A stretch of DNA of 64,000 nucleotides from Novosphingobium resinovorum (GCF_027922145.1 NZ_BSFC01000002.1:110981-174980), one strand, 5' to 3'. Counted from the stretch's first letter, positions 16,696-25,891 are shown. Notes: generated by a model not told the origin, from the sequence alone. Made by a program: numbers and translations.

Positions 16696-18021
16696 ATGAC
16701 TGCAACCGCACCCGAACTCGTCCTTTCCGGCGGCACCGTCCATACGCCGAGCGGCCCGGTGGTCGCCGATGTCGCGGTGCGTGACGGCAAGATCCTCGGC
16801 GTCGGCTCCTACCCCGATGCGGCGAAGCGGATCGACTGCACCGGGCTCGACGTGCTGCCCGGCGTCATCGACAGCCAGGTCCACTTCCGCGAGCCGGGGC
16901 TGGAGCACAAGGAAGACCTCGAGACCGGCAGCCGCGCGGCGGTGATGGGCGGCATCACGGCGGTGTTCGAGATGCCCAACACCAACCCCAACACCGATAC
17001 CGAGGAGCGCGTCCTCGACAAGCTGAAGCGCGCGCATCACCGGATGTACTGCGATCACGCGTTCTACGTAGGCGCCACGGCCGACAATGCGGTCGCGCTG
17101 GCGGACCTCGAGCGCATTCCCGGTACGGCGGGCGTCAAGATCTTCATGGGCGCCTCGACCGGCAGCCTGCTGGTGGCCGAGGACGAGCAGCTCGCCCGCG
17201 TGCTGGCCCACGGGCGTCGCCGCGTCGCCATCCATGCCGAGGACGAGGCGCGGATGAACGCGCGCAAGGACCTGCGGGTGGAGGGCGACCCCTCCAGCCA
17301 CCCGGTATGGCGCGACGACGAAAGCGCGATGCTGGCGACGAAGCGCATCCTGCGCCTTGCCCGCGAGGCGCGCCGCCCGATCCACATCCTGCACATCACC
17401 ACTCCGGCCGAGCTGGAGCTGATCGCCCAGCACCGCGATGTCGCGACCTGCGAGGTGACCCCCCAACACCTGACGCTGGCGGCCGAGGAAGCCTATCCCA
17501 GGATCGGCACGTTCGCGCAGATGAACCCGCCGGTCCGCTCGGCCGCGCACCGCGACGGGTTGTGGCACTGGCTGCGCGCGGGCGTGCCCGACGTGATCGG
17601 CTCCGACCACGCGCCGCACACGCGCGAGGAAAAGGCCAAGACCTATCCGAACAGCCCCTCGGGCATGCCGGGGGTGCAGACCTTGCTGCCGCTGATGCTC
17701 GACCATGTCGCCAAGGGGCGCATGACCCTAGAGCGGCTGATCGACATGACCTCTTCGGGCGTGCAGCGGGTGTTCGGTCTCGTCGGCAAGGGCCGCATTG
17801 CGGTGGGCTATGACGCAGACTTCACCGTGGTCGACCGCAAGGGCACTTTCACCGTGACCGAGGAATGGGGCGAGAGCCGCTGCGGCTGGACGCCGTTCGC
17901 AGGGATGGAACTGGAAGGCCGCGTCGTCGGTACGATCGTGCGCGGGCACTCGGCGATGTGGGAAGGCCAGCTCGCCAACGAGGCACAGGGCGAGGCGCTG
18001 CGATTCGCCGGGGCGCTCTGA
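16696..18021 (+). CDS. pyrC: Dihydroorotase-like amidohydrolase (first metal His replaced by Gln)
   Basis: Dihydroorotase closes carbamoyl-aspartate to dihydroorotate in pyrimidine synthesis. The 441-residue protein has the class I layout: the metal motif region LPGVIDSQVHFREPG at about 55-68, EMPNTNPNT, the lysine in GVKIFMGASTG that would be carboxylated, later His in HILHITTP, and the catalytic Asp in IGSDHAPHT. The usual DxHxH is DSQVH here, so one metal ligand is Gln. The same substitution occurs in a known alphaproteobacterial subgroup, so it may be a variant metal site. No other pyr genes are adjacent. Confidence 0.88.
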   Translation: MTATAPELVLSGGTVHTPSGPVVADVAVRDGKILGVGSYPDAAKRIDCTGLDVLPGVIDSQVHFREPGLEHKEDLETGSRAAVMGGITAVFEMPNTNPNTDTEERVLDKLKRAHHRMYCDHAFYVGATADNAVALADLERIPGTAGVKIFMGASTGSLLVAEDEQLARVLAHGRRRVAIHAEDEARMNARKDLRVEGDPSSHPVWRDDESAMLATKRILRLAREARRPIHILHITTPAELELIAQHRDVATCEVTPQHLTLAAEEAYPRIGTFAQMNPPVRSAAHRDGLWHWLRAGVPDVIGSDHAPHTREEKAKTYPNSPSGMPGVQTLLPLMLDHVAKGRMTLERLIDMTSSGVQRVFGLVGKGRIAVGYDADFTVVDRKGTFTVTEEWGESRCGWTPFAGMELEGRVVGTIVRGHSAMWEGQLANEAQGEALRFAGAL

Positions 18022-18045
18022 CCCCGGCGCCATCGCGCCGGAGGG

Positions 18046-18966
18046 TTACCCTCCCGTCCGGCGTGAAAGGATGTCCCAGCAGAATACGCCGACGGCCGCC
18101 CAGATGAAGGCGAAGCAGACCAGCTGGATCGGTCTCAGCGGCTCGTGGAAGATGAACACGCTCATCAGGAACAACCCGGTCGGCGTCACGAACTGGATAA
18201 AGCCCAGCACCGAGAAGGGCAGGGCGCGCGCGGCGGTGGCGAAGAGCATCAGCGGAATCGCGGTCAGCGGCCCGGCGCAGAGCAGCAGCAGGCTGATCCG
18301 CGTCGAGGAGCCCATCGCCAGCCCGCCCGGCGCCTGCATCTGCCACCACATCAGGGCGAGCGCGGGCACGAACAGCACCAGCGTCTCGACCGTCAGGCCC
18401 GGCAGCGCGGCCACCGGCGCGAGCTTGCGGGCCAGGCCGTAGCACGCGAAGCTCAGCGCCAGCATCAGGCTGATCCACAAGGTATCGAGAGCGCCCTTCG
18501 CCAGCAGCGCCACGCCGATCGTCGCGAGGGCCACGGCGATCCACTGTCGCCGCGTCAGCTTCTCCTTGAGGAAGACCGTCGCCGCAAGGATGTTCATCAG
18601 CGGATTGATGTAATAGCCCAGGCTGGCTGCGAGCACGTGGCCCTCCATGATCGCGACGACATAGATGAGCCAGTTCGCGCCGATCAGGAACCCGCTCAGC
18701 GCCAGCGTGGCGAGGGTGCGCGGGTTGGTGAGCGCCGCCCGAAGTGCCGCGCCTTGCCGCAACACGGCGACCGCGACGAGGCAGAACGGCAGCGTGCACA
18801 TCAGGCGCCAGACGACCACCTCGAACGGCGCGACGTCCTTCAACAGCGCGAAGTAGAGCGGGAACAGGCACCAGATGCCGTAGGCGCCGAATGCCGGAAG
18901 CAGGCCGGAAACGGAAGGCGATTGCCGGGTCATTTGGCGGGGCATTGTCTCGGGCATCGGCTGCAT
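18046..18966 (-). CDS. rarD: EamA/RarD family transporter
   Basis: The 306-residue integral membrane protein has about ten helices in two EamA repeats. RarD features are visible: GLLPAFGAYGIWCLFPLYFALL at the start, ASLGYYINPLMNILAATVFLKE in the first half, and the C-terminal QFVTPTGLFLMSVFIFHEP. The ATG at 18966 was chosen because GGGAGAG lies six bases before it; the longer start at 19059 adds charged residues. E. coli RarD is named for chloramphenicol sensitivity, and the substrate is not established. Confidence 0.92.
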   Translation of the reverse strand: MQPMPETMPRQMTRQSPSVSGLLPAFGAYGIWCLFPLYFALLKDVAPFEVVVWRLMCTLPFCLVAVAVLRQGAALRAALTNPRTLATLALSGFLIGANWLIYVVAIMEGHVLAASLGYYINPLMNILAATVFLKEKLTRRQWIAVALATIGVALLAKGALDTLWISLMLALSFACYGLARKLAPVAALPGLTVETLVLFVPALALMWWQMQAPGGLAMGSSTRISLLLLCAGPLTAIPLMLFATAARALPFSVLGFIQFVTPTGLFLMSVFIFHEPLRPIQLVCFAFIWAAVGVFCWDILSRRTGG

Positions 18967-19187
18967 ATCTCTCCCGGCGGTCGAGGGTATCCGCCGTGCA
19001 TGCCCCTTAGAAGGGCGCCGGAACGGGGGCAACCACTCGCTCCATCGCCTGTGCGCCAACGGCTCGTCGCAAAATCGAATCCTGACAGGCGCGTTGCGGT
19101 TCGTTCAGGATCGAAGGCTTAAAAATGAATGCGTAAGGCGGATCGACTCGGATGGCCGGTTCGCTTCCTTAGAAGAGGAGAGTTGAG

Positions 19188-19628
19188 ATGAACGCATTCT
19201 TCAAGGCCTCGGCCATCGCCGCAGCCGCTGCCAGCCTGACCGTCGCACTGCCTGCTTCGGCCGCCATCGCCCCTTACGGCAACGGTTTCACCGCGCCGGG
19301 CGAACAGACCTACGAGCATGGCCGTGATCGCTATCGTTACTCGCGCGAGGATTATCGCCGCGGCTACGGCAATCGTGACAGCTATCGCTATCGCGACAAC
19401 CGTTATCGCGATGATTATCGCCGCAGTTCGTGGCGCGGCAACGACGGCCGTTACTACTGTCGCCGGGGCAACGGCACCACCGGCCTGCTGATCGGCGGTG
19501 CGGGCGGCGCGCTGCTGGGCCGTGAGATCGACGGCGGCCGCGACCGGACCGTCGGCACCGTGCTCGGTGCGGCCGCCGGTGCCCTGCTCGGCCGCGAGGT
19601 CGACCGCGGCGGATCGCGCTGCCGCTAA
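19188..19628 (+). CDS. Exported glycine-zipper protein with RYR-rich linker
   Basis: The 146-residue product has a Sec signal peptide ending near LPASAA (about residue 25). A region very rich in Arg and Tyr follows (repeated YRYR and DYRR units, residues 45-88). The C-terminus is a 17-kDa-antigen-type glycine zipper (TGLLIGGAGGALLGREIDGG, then GTVLGAAAGALLGREVDRGG). Such domains insert into or span membranes. A strong AGAGGAGAG ribosome-binding site precedes the ATG. The cluster of Arg/Tyr repeats suggests interaction with anionic envelope polymers, but this is inference. Confidence 0.85.
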   Translation: MNAFFKASAIAAAAASLTVALPASAAIAPYGNGFTAPGEQTYEHGRDRYRYSREDYRRGYGNRDSYRYRDNRYRDDYRRSSWRGNDGRYYCRRGNGTTGLLIGGAGGALLGREIDGGRDRTVGTVLGAAAGALLGREVDRGGSRCR

Positions 19629-19705
19629 GGCATTCGACAGAACAGCTTTCCCCGCACGTACGGCGACTTGCGGGGGAACCGTCCGGGCCTGAACGGCTTG
19701 GGCGG

Positions 19706-19735
19706 GAGGGCGCCCGCATTCGTGCGGGCGCCCTC
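19706..19735 (+). terminator. Hairpin with UUCG tetraloop
   Basis: GAGGGCGCCCGCA and TGCGGGCGCCCTC form a perfect 13-bp stem closed by TTCG, 77 bases after the glycine-zipper gene. There is no T run, but the stem and tetraloop are very stable, so it is a likely transcript end or RNase barrier. Confidence 0.65.
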
Positions 19736-19879
19736 AACCGCGTTCGTAATCCACGCTCCGCCGACCATCCCGAAATGGGACGAGGGGATTCCACCGCTGG
19801 CACCTTTGCGACTTTTCGCGTTTTCGTAAGCTATTGCGCGTAGCAGGAGCTTGCTGCCGCACCCGAAGGAACCGCGACG

Positions 19880-20593
19880 ATGAAGACTCTGGCCCGAATG
19901 ACCGTTCTGAGCCTGATGGGCACGATGATGCTTGCAGGCTGCGGCTCGGGCGACAAGCAGCCGGACCCGGCCGATACCGATCCAGCGCTCAATGGCGCGC
20001 TCGGCGACCAGATCATGGTCGATCCCGAGATGGCGGGGGATCAGGGCGCGGCTGTCTCCGCCGAGGGGCGCCGGATCACCGTCCCCGCGCAGGACCGCAC
20101 GCCCGAAGCCATCGCCGCCGCCAAGAAGCAGGCGGCGCAGCTTGTCGGCGGCGCGCTCAAGCCCGCCCCCAGTCCGGCGCAGGGCGGGGGCGCGGCGCTT
20201 GCCGCCGGGGCTGCCACTGCCGCGCAAGTCGCTGCGGAGGCGAAGGTCGCCAAGGCGGACTGCTCGGCCAAGGTGCAGTATTCCAACACCTGGGCGGCCA
20301 AGCTGCCCGCCGAACTGCCGGTCTATCCGCGCGCCGCGGTGCAGGAAGCGGCCGGGATCGACGGTCAGGGCTGCGCGCTGCGCGTGGTCAACTTCGCGAC
20401 GCCGGTGAGCGTCAGCGACGTGGTGAGCTTCTATTATACGAAGGCGCTGGGGGCGGGGTACGGCGCGGAGTACAAGATCGACGGTGGAGACAGCGTGCTG
20501 GGCGGGAGCAAGGGCGGCAAGGCTTACGTCGTCTACGCGCGCAAGCTGGACAGCGGGCTGACCGAAGTGGACCTCGTTGCCAGCGGGAAGTGA
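19880..20593 (+). CDS. Predicted lipoprotein of unknown function
   Basis: The 237-residue product has a signal peptide with lipobox LAGC (Cys21), a low-complexity Asp/Ala/Pro linker, and a folded C-terminal domain from about residue 130 (CSAKVQYSNTWAAKLPAELP onward) with two Cys that could pair. I do not recognise the family. It stands alone between a hairpin and a family A palindrome. Confidence 0.8.
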   Translation: MKTLARMTVLSLMGTMMLAGCGSGDKQPDPADTDPALNGALGDQIMVDPEMAGDQGAAVSAEGRRITVPAQDRTPEAIAAAKKQAAQLVGGALKPAPSPAQGGGAALAAGAATAAQVAAEAKVAKADCSAKVQYSNTWAAKLPAELPVYPRAAVQEAAGIDGQGCALRVVNFATPVSVSDVVSFYYTKALGAGYGAEYKIDGGDSVLGGSKGGKAYVVYARKLDSGLTEVDLVASGK

Positions 20594-20625
20594 GAGGCAC
20601 GCACCCAGTCCGTACCTCCCCGGTT

Positions 20626-20702
20626 CGTCATTGCGAGCGAAGCGAAGCAATCCAGGGCTGTTAAGCTCCGCCCTGGATTGCTTCGCTTCGCTCGCAATGA
20701 CG
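20626..20702. repeat. Extragenic palindrome, family A, copy 2
   Basis: The arms read CGTCATTGCGAGCGAAGCG and CGCTTCGCTCGCAATGACG, with a G to A change compensated on both sides of the stem relative to most copies. This paired change is a sign that the stem is kept base-paired. It lies between a lipoprotein gene and the end of astD. Confidence 0.9.
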
Positions 20703-20716
20703 AGTGATGGGCGCTT

Positions 20717-22180
20717 CTACCGCAACCCCACACCGATTACCGCGCGCGGTTGCTCCATCTCGCCCGAAGCGACCGGATAGGCGCAGTAATCCGCCGCATA
20801 GAACCCGGTCGGCCGGTGATTGCCCGAAAGCCCCACGCCGCCCATCGGCGCCGCATGGCTGGGGCCGATCGTAGGCCGGTTCCAGTTGACGATTCCGGCG
20901 CGCACGTTGGCCCAGAAGCGGTTGTACTCCTGCGGCGTGCCCCCCACCAGCGATGCGGCGAGGCCATAGCGCGAGGCATTGGCCTGCGCGATCGCCTGAT
21001 CGAAGTCCGACACCCGGACCACCTGCAGGATCGGCCCGAACAGCTCGACGTCGGGGCGCTCGGCCATCGCGGTCACGTCGATGATCGCGGGGCTGAGGAA
21101 GGGCGCGGTCTCGTGCGTGCGGACGAGGTGCTTGATCGCGCGGCCGCCGTGGCTGAGCAGGTAGAGGAAGCTCTCGGTCAACCCGTCGGCGGCGGCATTG
21201 TCGATCACCGGTCCCATGAAGGGCGCGGGCTCGTCGAAGGGCGCACCGACGATCAGGCGGTCGGCGAGCGCCTTCACCTCGGCCATCAGCGCGTCGTACA
21301 TCGTGTCCTTCACGATCAGGCGGCGCGCGGCGGTGCAGCGCTGGCCGCTGGTGGCGAAGGCAGACTGGACGACGATCGCGGCGGCGTCGGTCAGCTTGGG
21401 TGTGTCCCACACGACCATCGCGTTGTTGCCGCCCATCTCCAGCGCGACCATGCGGTCCGGCCGGGCCGCCAGCCTGCGGTTGATGGCGATCCCGTTGGCG
21501 GCAGATCCGGTGAACAGGACGCCGTCGATCCCCTCGTGCGCCACGTAAGCCGCGCCTTCGGCCGGGCCGCCGGGCGCGAACTGGACGGCGGCGGCCGGAA
21601 CGCCCGCGCGGTGGAAGCAGCGGGTCAGCATCTCGCCGGTCGCGGGTGCACGTTCGCTCGGCTTGAAGATCACTGCGTTGCCCGCGATCAGCGCGGGTAC
21701 GATGTGCGCGTTGGCAAGGTGCGCGGGGTAATTGAAGGGGCTGAGCACCACCAGCACGCCATGCGGCTTGTGGCGCACCGCCATCGCCCCCTGCAGCGCC
21801 GAATCGAGGCGACGCTGGGCCGTCCGCTCGGCGTAGGAGCGGATCGAGACCTCGACCTTGGCGATCACCGAATCGACCTCGGCGCGGGCTTCCCACAAGG
21901 GCTTGCCGACTTCGCGGGCGATGCAGGTGGCGAGCGCCTCGGCATCCTTGCGCACTTCGTTGGCGAATCGCCGCAGCAGTTCCATGCGGGTGGAGAGCGG
22001 CTGGGCCGCCCACGAGGGCCACGCGCGCCGCGCACGCGCGACCGTCTCGTCCACGTCGGCCACCGGGCCGCGCCAGACTTCCGCCCCGGTGGCAGGTTCG
22101 TGGGAGACGATCTCCGCCCTGGTATCGGGCCGGCTATCGGCCCTCTGGAGTTGTGCGGTCACGAAATCATCTGGTCCCAA
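20717..22180 (-). CDS. astD: Succinylglutamate-semialdehyde dehydrogenase
   Basis: AstD oxidises N-succinylglutamate 5-semialdehyde in the arginine succinyltransferase pathway. The 487-residue ALDH-fold protein has SPFNYPAHLANAHIVPALIA, VIFKPSERAPATGE, the general base in ALEMGGNNAMV and the nucleophilic Cys in SGQRCTAARR. The asparagine-rich LEMGGNN (instead of LELGGK) is typical of AstD. The start is uncertain: TTG at 22180 is given, GTG at 22162 is an alternative. No astA, astB, astC or astE lies nearby. Confidence 0.9.
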   Translation of the reverse strand: MGPDDFVTAQLQRADSRPDTRAEIVSHEPATGAEVWRGPVADVDETVARARRAWPSWAAQPLSTRMELLRRFANEVRKDAEALATCIAREVGKPLWEARAEVDSVIAKVEVSIRSYAERTAQRRLDSALQGAMAVRHKPHGVLVVLSPFNYPAHLANAHIVPALIAGNAVIFKPSERAPATGEMLTRCFHRAGVPAAAVQFAPGGPAEGAAYVAHEGIDGVLFTGSAANGIAINRRLAARPDRMVALEMGGNNAMVVWDTPKLTDAAAIVVQSAFATSGQRCTAARRLIVKDTMYDALMAEVKALADRLIVGAPFDEPAPFMGPVIDNAAADGLTESFLYLLSHGGRAIKHLVRTHETAPFLSPAIIDVTAMAERPDVELFGPILQVVRVSDFDQAIAQANASRYGLAASLVGGTPQEYNRFWANVRAGIVNWNRPTIGPSHAAPMGGVGLSGNHRPTGFYAADYCAYPVASGEMEQPRAVIGVGLR

Positions 22181-22275
22181 CGCGGTGCGGCTGCAGAAAT
22201 ACGGCTAATGACCCGTTAGCTTATAGGGTTCGACATTTCATCCCAATCGCACAGGTATTCCTACCGTGGCGTAAA

Positions 22276-23673
22276 TCATTGGGGTGTAAACGGTGCCTTT
22301 CCAAGTTGTTCGCCTAGCCTGCGGATCTGCGCGACTTTGGCGTCCAGTTCGCTCCAGTCGTCATGCGCGTCGATCGCGGCCCAGATGCGTTCGACCTCGT
22401 CGATGAGCACGCCGGGAGGGGCGCTTTCCTGCCAGAACCGATCTTCCGTCGCGGCGGCGGGGGCATAGCCGGACAGCAGCGCGCCGAAGTCGCCGGCACC
22501 GGCATTGCGGCCACCGCGATGGAGGAAGAAGAACTGCTCGGGCGCCAGGCCGCTCTCGACCATGCTGCGCTCGGCGGCCTGAACCAGCGCCGTGTCGGCC
22601 TCCGCCCCCCGCGATTCTATGCCGAGGCGCCAGGTGAAGCGGCGGCACAGCGCCTGCTGGTAAAGTGGCCCGAACCGCTCGAGCGCGGCGACCAGCGGCG
22701 CGGTTTCGGCCAGCGGGCGCAGCGCGATGGCGAGTTGCTGGCAGTTCCAGAGCAGCGCTTCGGGCTGGCGGCCGAAGGCGTAGAGGCCGGTGCGGTCGAA
22801 GTAGGCGGCGGTGAAGCGCGGATCCCATTGCGGCGCCCAGCGCCAGGGGCCGTAATCGAAGCTCTCGCCCGAGATGTTCATGTTGTCGGTGTTGAGCACG
22901 CCGTGGACGAAGCCCGCCACCATCCACGCGGCGGCAAGGTCGGCCAGCCGCTCGACGACCTGATGGAGCAGGATCACTGCGGGTTCGTCGCGTCCCGGAG
23001 CGTCCTCGGGTGGCAGGCTGCCGGGGTAGGTTTCGAGGCTGTAGTCGACCAGTGCGGCCAGATGCGCGGTCTCCTCCAGCACGTAAAGGCGCTGGAAGCT
23101 GCCGATGCGGATGTGCCCGTGCGACAGGCGCACCAGCACCGCCGAGCGGGTGGGGGAGGGCTCGTCGCCGCGCCACAGTTCCTCGCCGGTCTCGACGACG
23201 GAAAAGGTCTTGCTGGTGTTCACGCCCAGCGCTTCCAGCATCTCGGTGGCAAGGATTTCGCGCACCGCGCCCTTCAGGGTCAGCCTGCCGTCTCCGTCGC
23301 GGCTCCATGGCGTCTGGCCCGAACCCTTGGTGCCTAGGTCGAGCAAGCGGCCCGCTCCATCGCGCATCTGCGCGAAGAGGAAGCCGCGCCCGTCGCCGAG
23401 GTCGGGGTTGTAGTTGCGGAACTGGTGGCCGTGATAGCGCAGCGCCAGCGGCTGCGGCAGATTGCCGGGAAGCGGCTGGAAGTGCCCGAAATGCGCCGTC
23501 CAGCGCGCCTCGTCGAAACCGTCGAGGCCCACCGCGGCCGCCCAGCGGTCATTGCGCCAGCGCAATTGATGGCGGGGGAACGCGGCGGCATGGACCGGGT
23601 CGCCGATCCATTGGGCGATCGTTTCGATTCGCGGATCGGGAAGATAGGGCGCGGGTTGCGGATCGCTTGGCAT
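22276..23673 (-). CDS. selO: SelO-family protein adenylyltransferase (short form)
   Basis: SelO is a pseudokinase-fold enzyme that transfers AMP to Ser, Thr or Tyr of target proteins. The 465-residue protein has RYHGHQFRNYNPDLGDGRG, LGTKGSGQTPWSR and the metal-binding segment HGVLNTDNMNISGESFDYGP, where the Asn and two Asp are present. It is somewhat shorter than E. coli SelO (478), and I do not see the NPxYxxRN motif that most family members carry near the C-terminus. The start at 23673 (MPSDPQPAPYLPD) fits the family better than 23796. Confidence 0.88.
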   Translation of the reverse strand: MPSDPQPAPYLPDPRIETIAQWIGDPVHAAAFPRHQLRWRNDRWAAAVGLDGFDEARWTAHFGHFQPLPGNLPQPLALRYHGHQFRNYNPDLGDGRGFLFAQMRDGAGRLLDLGTKGSGQTPWSRDGDGRLTLKGAVREILATEMLEALGVNTSKTFSVVETGEELWRGDEPSPTRSAVLVRLSHGHIRIGSFQRLYVLEETAHLAALVDYSLETYPGSLPPEDAPGRDEPAVILLHQVVERLADLAAAWMVAGFVHGVLNTDNMNISGESFDYGPWRWAPQWDPRFTAAYFDRTGLYAFGRQPEALLWNCQQLAIALRPLAETAPLVAALERFGPLYQQALCRRFTWRLGIESRGAEADTALVQAAERSMVESGLAPEQFFFLHRGGRNAGAGDFGALLSGYAPAAATEDRFWQESAPPGVLIDEVERIWAAIDAHDDWSELDAKVAQIRRLGEQLGKAPFTPQ

Positions 23674-23749
23674 CGGGCGATAGTGGGGACCGCCCGGCCC
23701 GCTAGCAAGCCGGGTATTTTGTTGAATCTGATGAGGTCGCCGCCCGCGC

Positions 23750-24628
23750 ATGAAGGTTTTCGAAGATCGCTTCTGGTCGAGCCGCGACGGTCTCAAGCTC
23801 CATTTCCGCGATTATCCCGGTCCCGCAGAGGGTGAAACCGGCTTGCCGGTGCTGTGCCTCCACGGCCTGACCCGCAACGCGCGCGACTTCGACGTGCTGG
23901 CCCCGCGCCTCGCTGCCAATCCCATTAGGGGACGGCGCGTGATCTGCCCTGACCTGCGCGGCCGGGGCGACAGCGAATATGCGAAGGATTCGGCTACCTA
24001 CACGCCGGTCCAGTACGGCGAGGACGTCCTCGCCCTGATTGAGCAGGAGGGGCTTGAGCGCTTCGTGGTCATCGGCACCTCGCTGGGCGGACTGATGGCG
24101 ATGGGGCTGGCGAGCATCATCCCCGACCGGATCGCCGCCGCCGTGGTCAACGACGTCGGCCCGTGGCTGAAACCGGCGGGCCTTGCGCGGATCAAGGACT
24201 ATGTCGGCCAAGGCCGCACCTGGCCCACCTGGGTCCACGCCGCGCGCGGGCTGGAGGAAGTGCAGGGCGCCGCGCACCCCGGACAGCCGCTGGATTTCTG
24301 GATCGGCATGGCCAAGCGGCTGATGACGGTCGGCGGCAATGGGCGCATCGTCTTCGACTACGACATGAAGATCGCCGAGCCCTTCCTCGCGCTCGACGTC
24401 AATGCCCAGCCGGACTTGTGGGCGGTGTGGGACGCGCTGGCGCAAGTGCCGGTGCTGGTGGTGCGCGGCGGACTGTCCGACCTGCTTTCTGCCCAGACGC
24501 TGGACGACATGCTGCGCCGCTCGCCGAATGCCGAGGGGCTGACCTTGCCCCACGTCGGCCACGCCCCGACGCTCGACGAGCCCGAATCGGTTGCCGCGAT
24601 CGAGCGGCTGCTGGCCAGAGCGGCCTGA
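23750..24628 (+). CDS. Alpha/beta hydrolase
   Basis: The 292-residue protein has an oxyanion segment LCLHGLTRNARDFD, the nucleophile elbow GTSLGG with S111, a likely acid in RGGLSDLLS (about D243) and the catalytic His in PHVGHAPTLDEP. This is a complete triad. The substrate is unknown. The gene is divergent from selO, with only 76 bases between the starts, and is followed 14 bases later by a glycosyltransferase. Confidence 0.9.
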   Translation: MKVFEDRFWSSRDGLKLHFRDYPGPAEGETGLPVLCLHGLTRNARDFDVLAPRLAANPIRGRRVICPDLRGRGDSEYAKDSATYTPVQYGEDVLALIEQEGLERFVVIGTSLGGLMAMGLASIIPDRIAAAVVNDVGPWLKPAGLARIKDYVGQGRTWPTWVHAARGLEEVQGAAHPGQPLDFWIGMAKRLMTVGGNGRIVFDYDMKIAEPFLALDVNAQPDLWAVWDALAQVPVLVVRGGLSDLLSAQTLDDMLRRSPNAEGLTLPHVGHAPTLDEPESVAAIERLLARAA

Positions 24629-24642
24629 GCCAGAGACCGGCC

Positions 24643-25770
24643 TTGCGCCTTCTCCACCTCCATTCGAGCTTCGCGGCAGGCGGCAAGGAACTGCGCGCGG
24701 CAAGGCTGATGAACGTCTTCGGCCCCGGCGTCGCGCATACCGTCGTCTCCGCGCAGCCGGGCGCATATGGGGCGAAAGTCGCGCTCGACCCGGCGCTCAC
24801 GGTCGATTTTCCGGGTGATTTTCCTAGCCTGCAGGGCCGCCCGACACCGCTTCGCCTGCTGCGCATCGCCCGCGCCATGAAGCTTTTCGACCTCGTCCTT
24901 ACGTACAACTGGGGGGCGATGGACGCGGTGCTGGCGCACCGGGTCTGGGGCGGCGTGCTGGGCCTGCCGCCGCTGGTCCATCACGAGGACGGCTTCAACG
25001 AGGACGAAGCTGGCGGCCTCAAGCCCTCGCGCAACTGGTTTCGCCGCGTGGCGCTGGCGCGGGCTTCGGCGCTGGTGGTGCCTTCGCAGCGGCTGGAGGA
25101 AATCGCGCTCGGCGACTGGGCGCAGCCGCGCCCGCGCGTGAAGCTGATCATCAACGGCATCCGCACCGCCGCCTACCTCGCGCCGCCCCCGCCCGATGCG
25201 ATTCCGGGGCTGCCCAAACCTGTCGGCGCGAAGTGGGTCGGCACTCTGGCGGGCCTGCGCGCGGTGAAGAACCTGCCCCGGCTGGTCCGTGCTTTCGCCA
25301 CGCTGCCGCCCGAATGGCAGCTGGTGATCCTCGGTGAAGGGCCGGACCGCGAAAGAATCGCGCAGCAGGCACGGGAATCCGGCGTGGCCGACAGGGTGCA
25401 TCTGCCGGGCTTCGTCCCCGATCCCTCGCGCGCGGTGGGGCTGTTCGATCTCTTCGCGCTGTCTTCCGACAGCGAGCAGTTTCCCATCTCCATGCTGGAG
25501 GCGATGGCGGCCGGGCTCGCGGTCGCCTCGCCCGCCGTGGGGGACGTGGCGGCGATGGTGCCGGCGGAAAACCGCAGCTTCATCACCCCGCCCGGAGACG
25601 ACGCCGCGCTCGGCGGGGCTTTGGCGGAACTCGCGGCGGATGACGGGCTGCGCGCCCGCATCGGCGCGACCAACCGCGCGCTTGCCCAGGCCCAATACGA
25701 TGAAAACACGATGATTCGCAGTTATGCCTCGACCTATGGCGCGGCGATGGGCAAAAGCGACTTTCCGTGA
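24643..25770 (+). CDS. Glycosyltransferase family 4 protein
   Basis: The 375-residue product has the GT4 pattern: an N-terminal RLLHLHSSFAAGGKE nucleotide-sugar fold start, IINGIRTAAY at the domain boundary, VGTLAGLRAVKNLPRLVRAF, and the E-x7-E motif in SEQFPISMLEAMAAGLAV. The start is a TTG at 24643, because no ATG lies before the conserved N-terminus; the longest frame to 24163 is antisense-like and was rejected. The donor and acceptor are unknown. It is probably co-transcribed with the hydrolase. Confidence 0.88.
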   Translation: MRLLHLHSSFAAGGKELRAARLMNVFGPGVAHTVVSAQPGAYGAKVALDPALTVDFPGDFPSLQGRPTPLRLLRIARAMKLFDLVLTYNWGAMDAVLAHRVWGGVLGLPPLVHHEDGFNEDEAGGLKPSRNWFRRVALARASALVVPSQRLEEIALGDWAQPRPRVKLIINGIRTAAYLAPPPPDAIPGLPKPVGAKWVGTLAGLRAVKNLPRLVRAFATLPPEWQLVILGEGPDRERIAQQARESGVADRVHLPGFVPDPSRAVGLFDLFALSSDSEQFPISMLEAMAAGLAVASPAVGDVAAMVPAENRSFITPPGDDAALGGALAELAADDGLRARIGATNRALAQAQYDENTMIRSYASTYGAAMGKSDFP

Positions 25771-25891
25771 CGCCGCGCTCATTCAGCGGCGCTTCACCGC
25801 GGGACGGGCACCGACATCCCCGTTGAAAAGCCCCACCCATCCGCTAAACAGCCCCGCAACCGTCCCGTTTTTCGCTAGAAAGCGCCCTATC

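Noticed and set aside
24163-24642. N-terminal extension of the glycosyltransferase frame
   Set aside because: It overlaps the alpha/beta hydrolase gene out of frame, and the glycosyltransferase fold begins only at the TTG at 24643.
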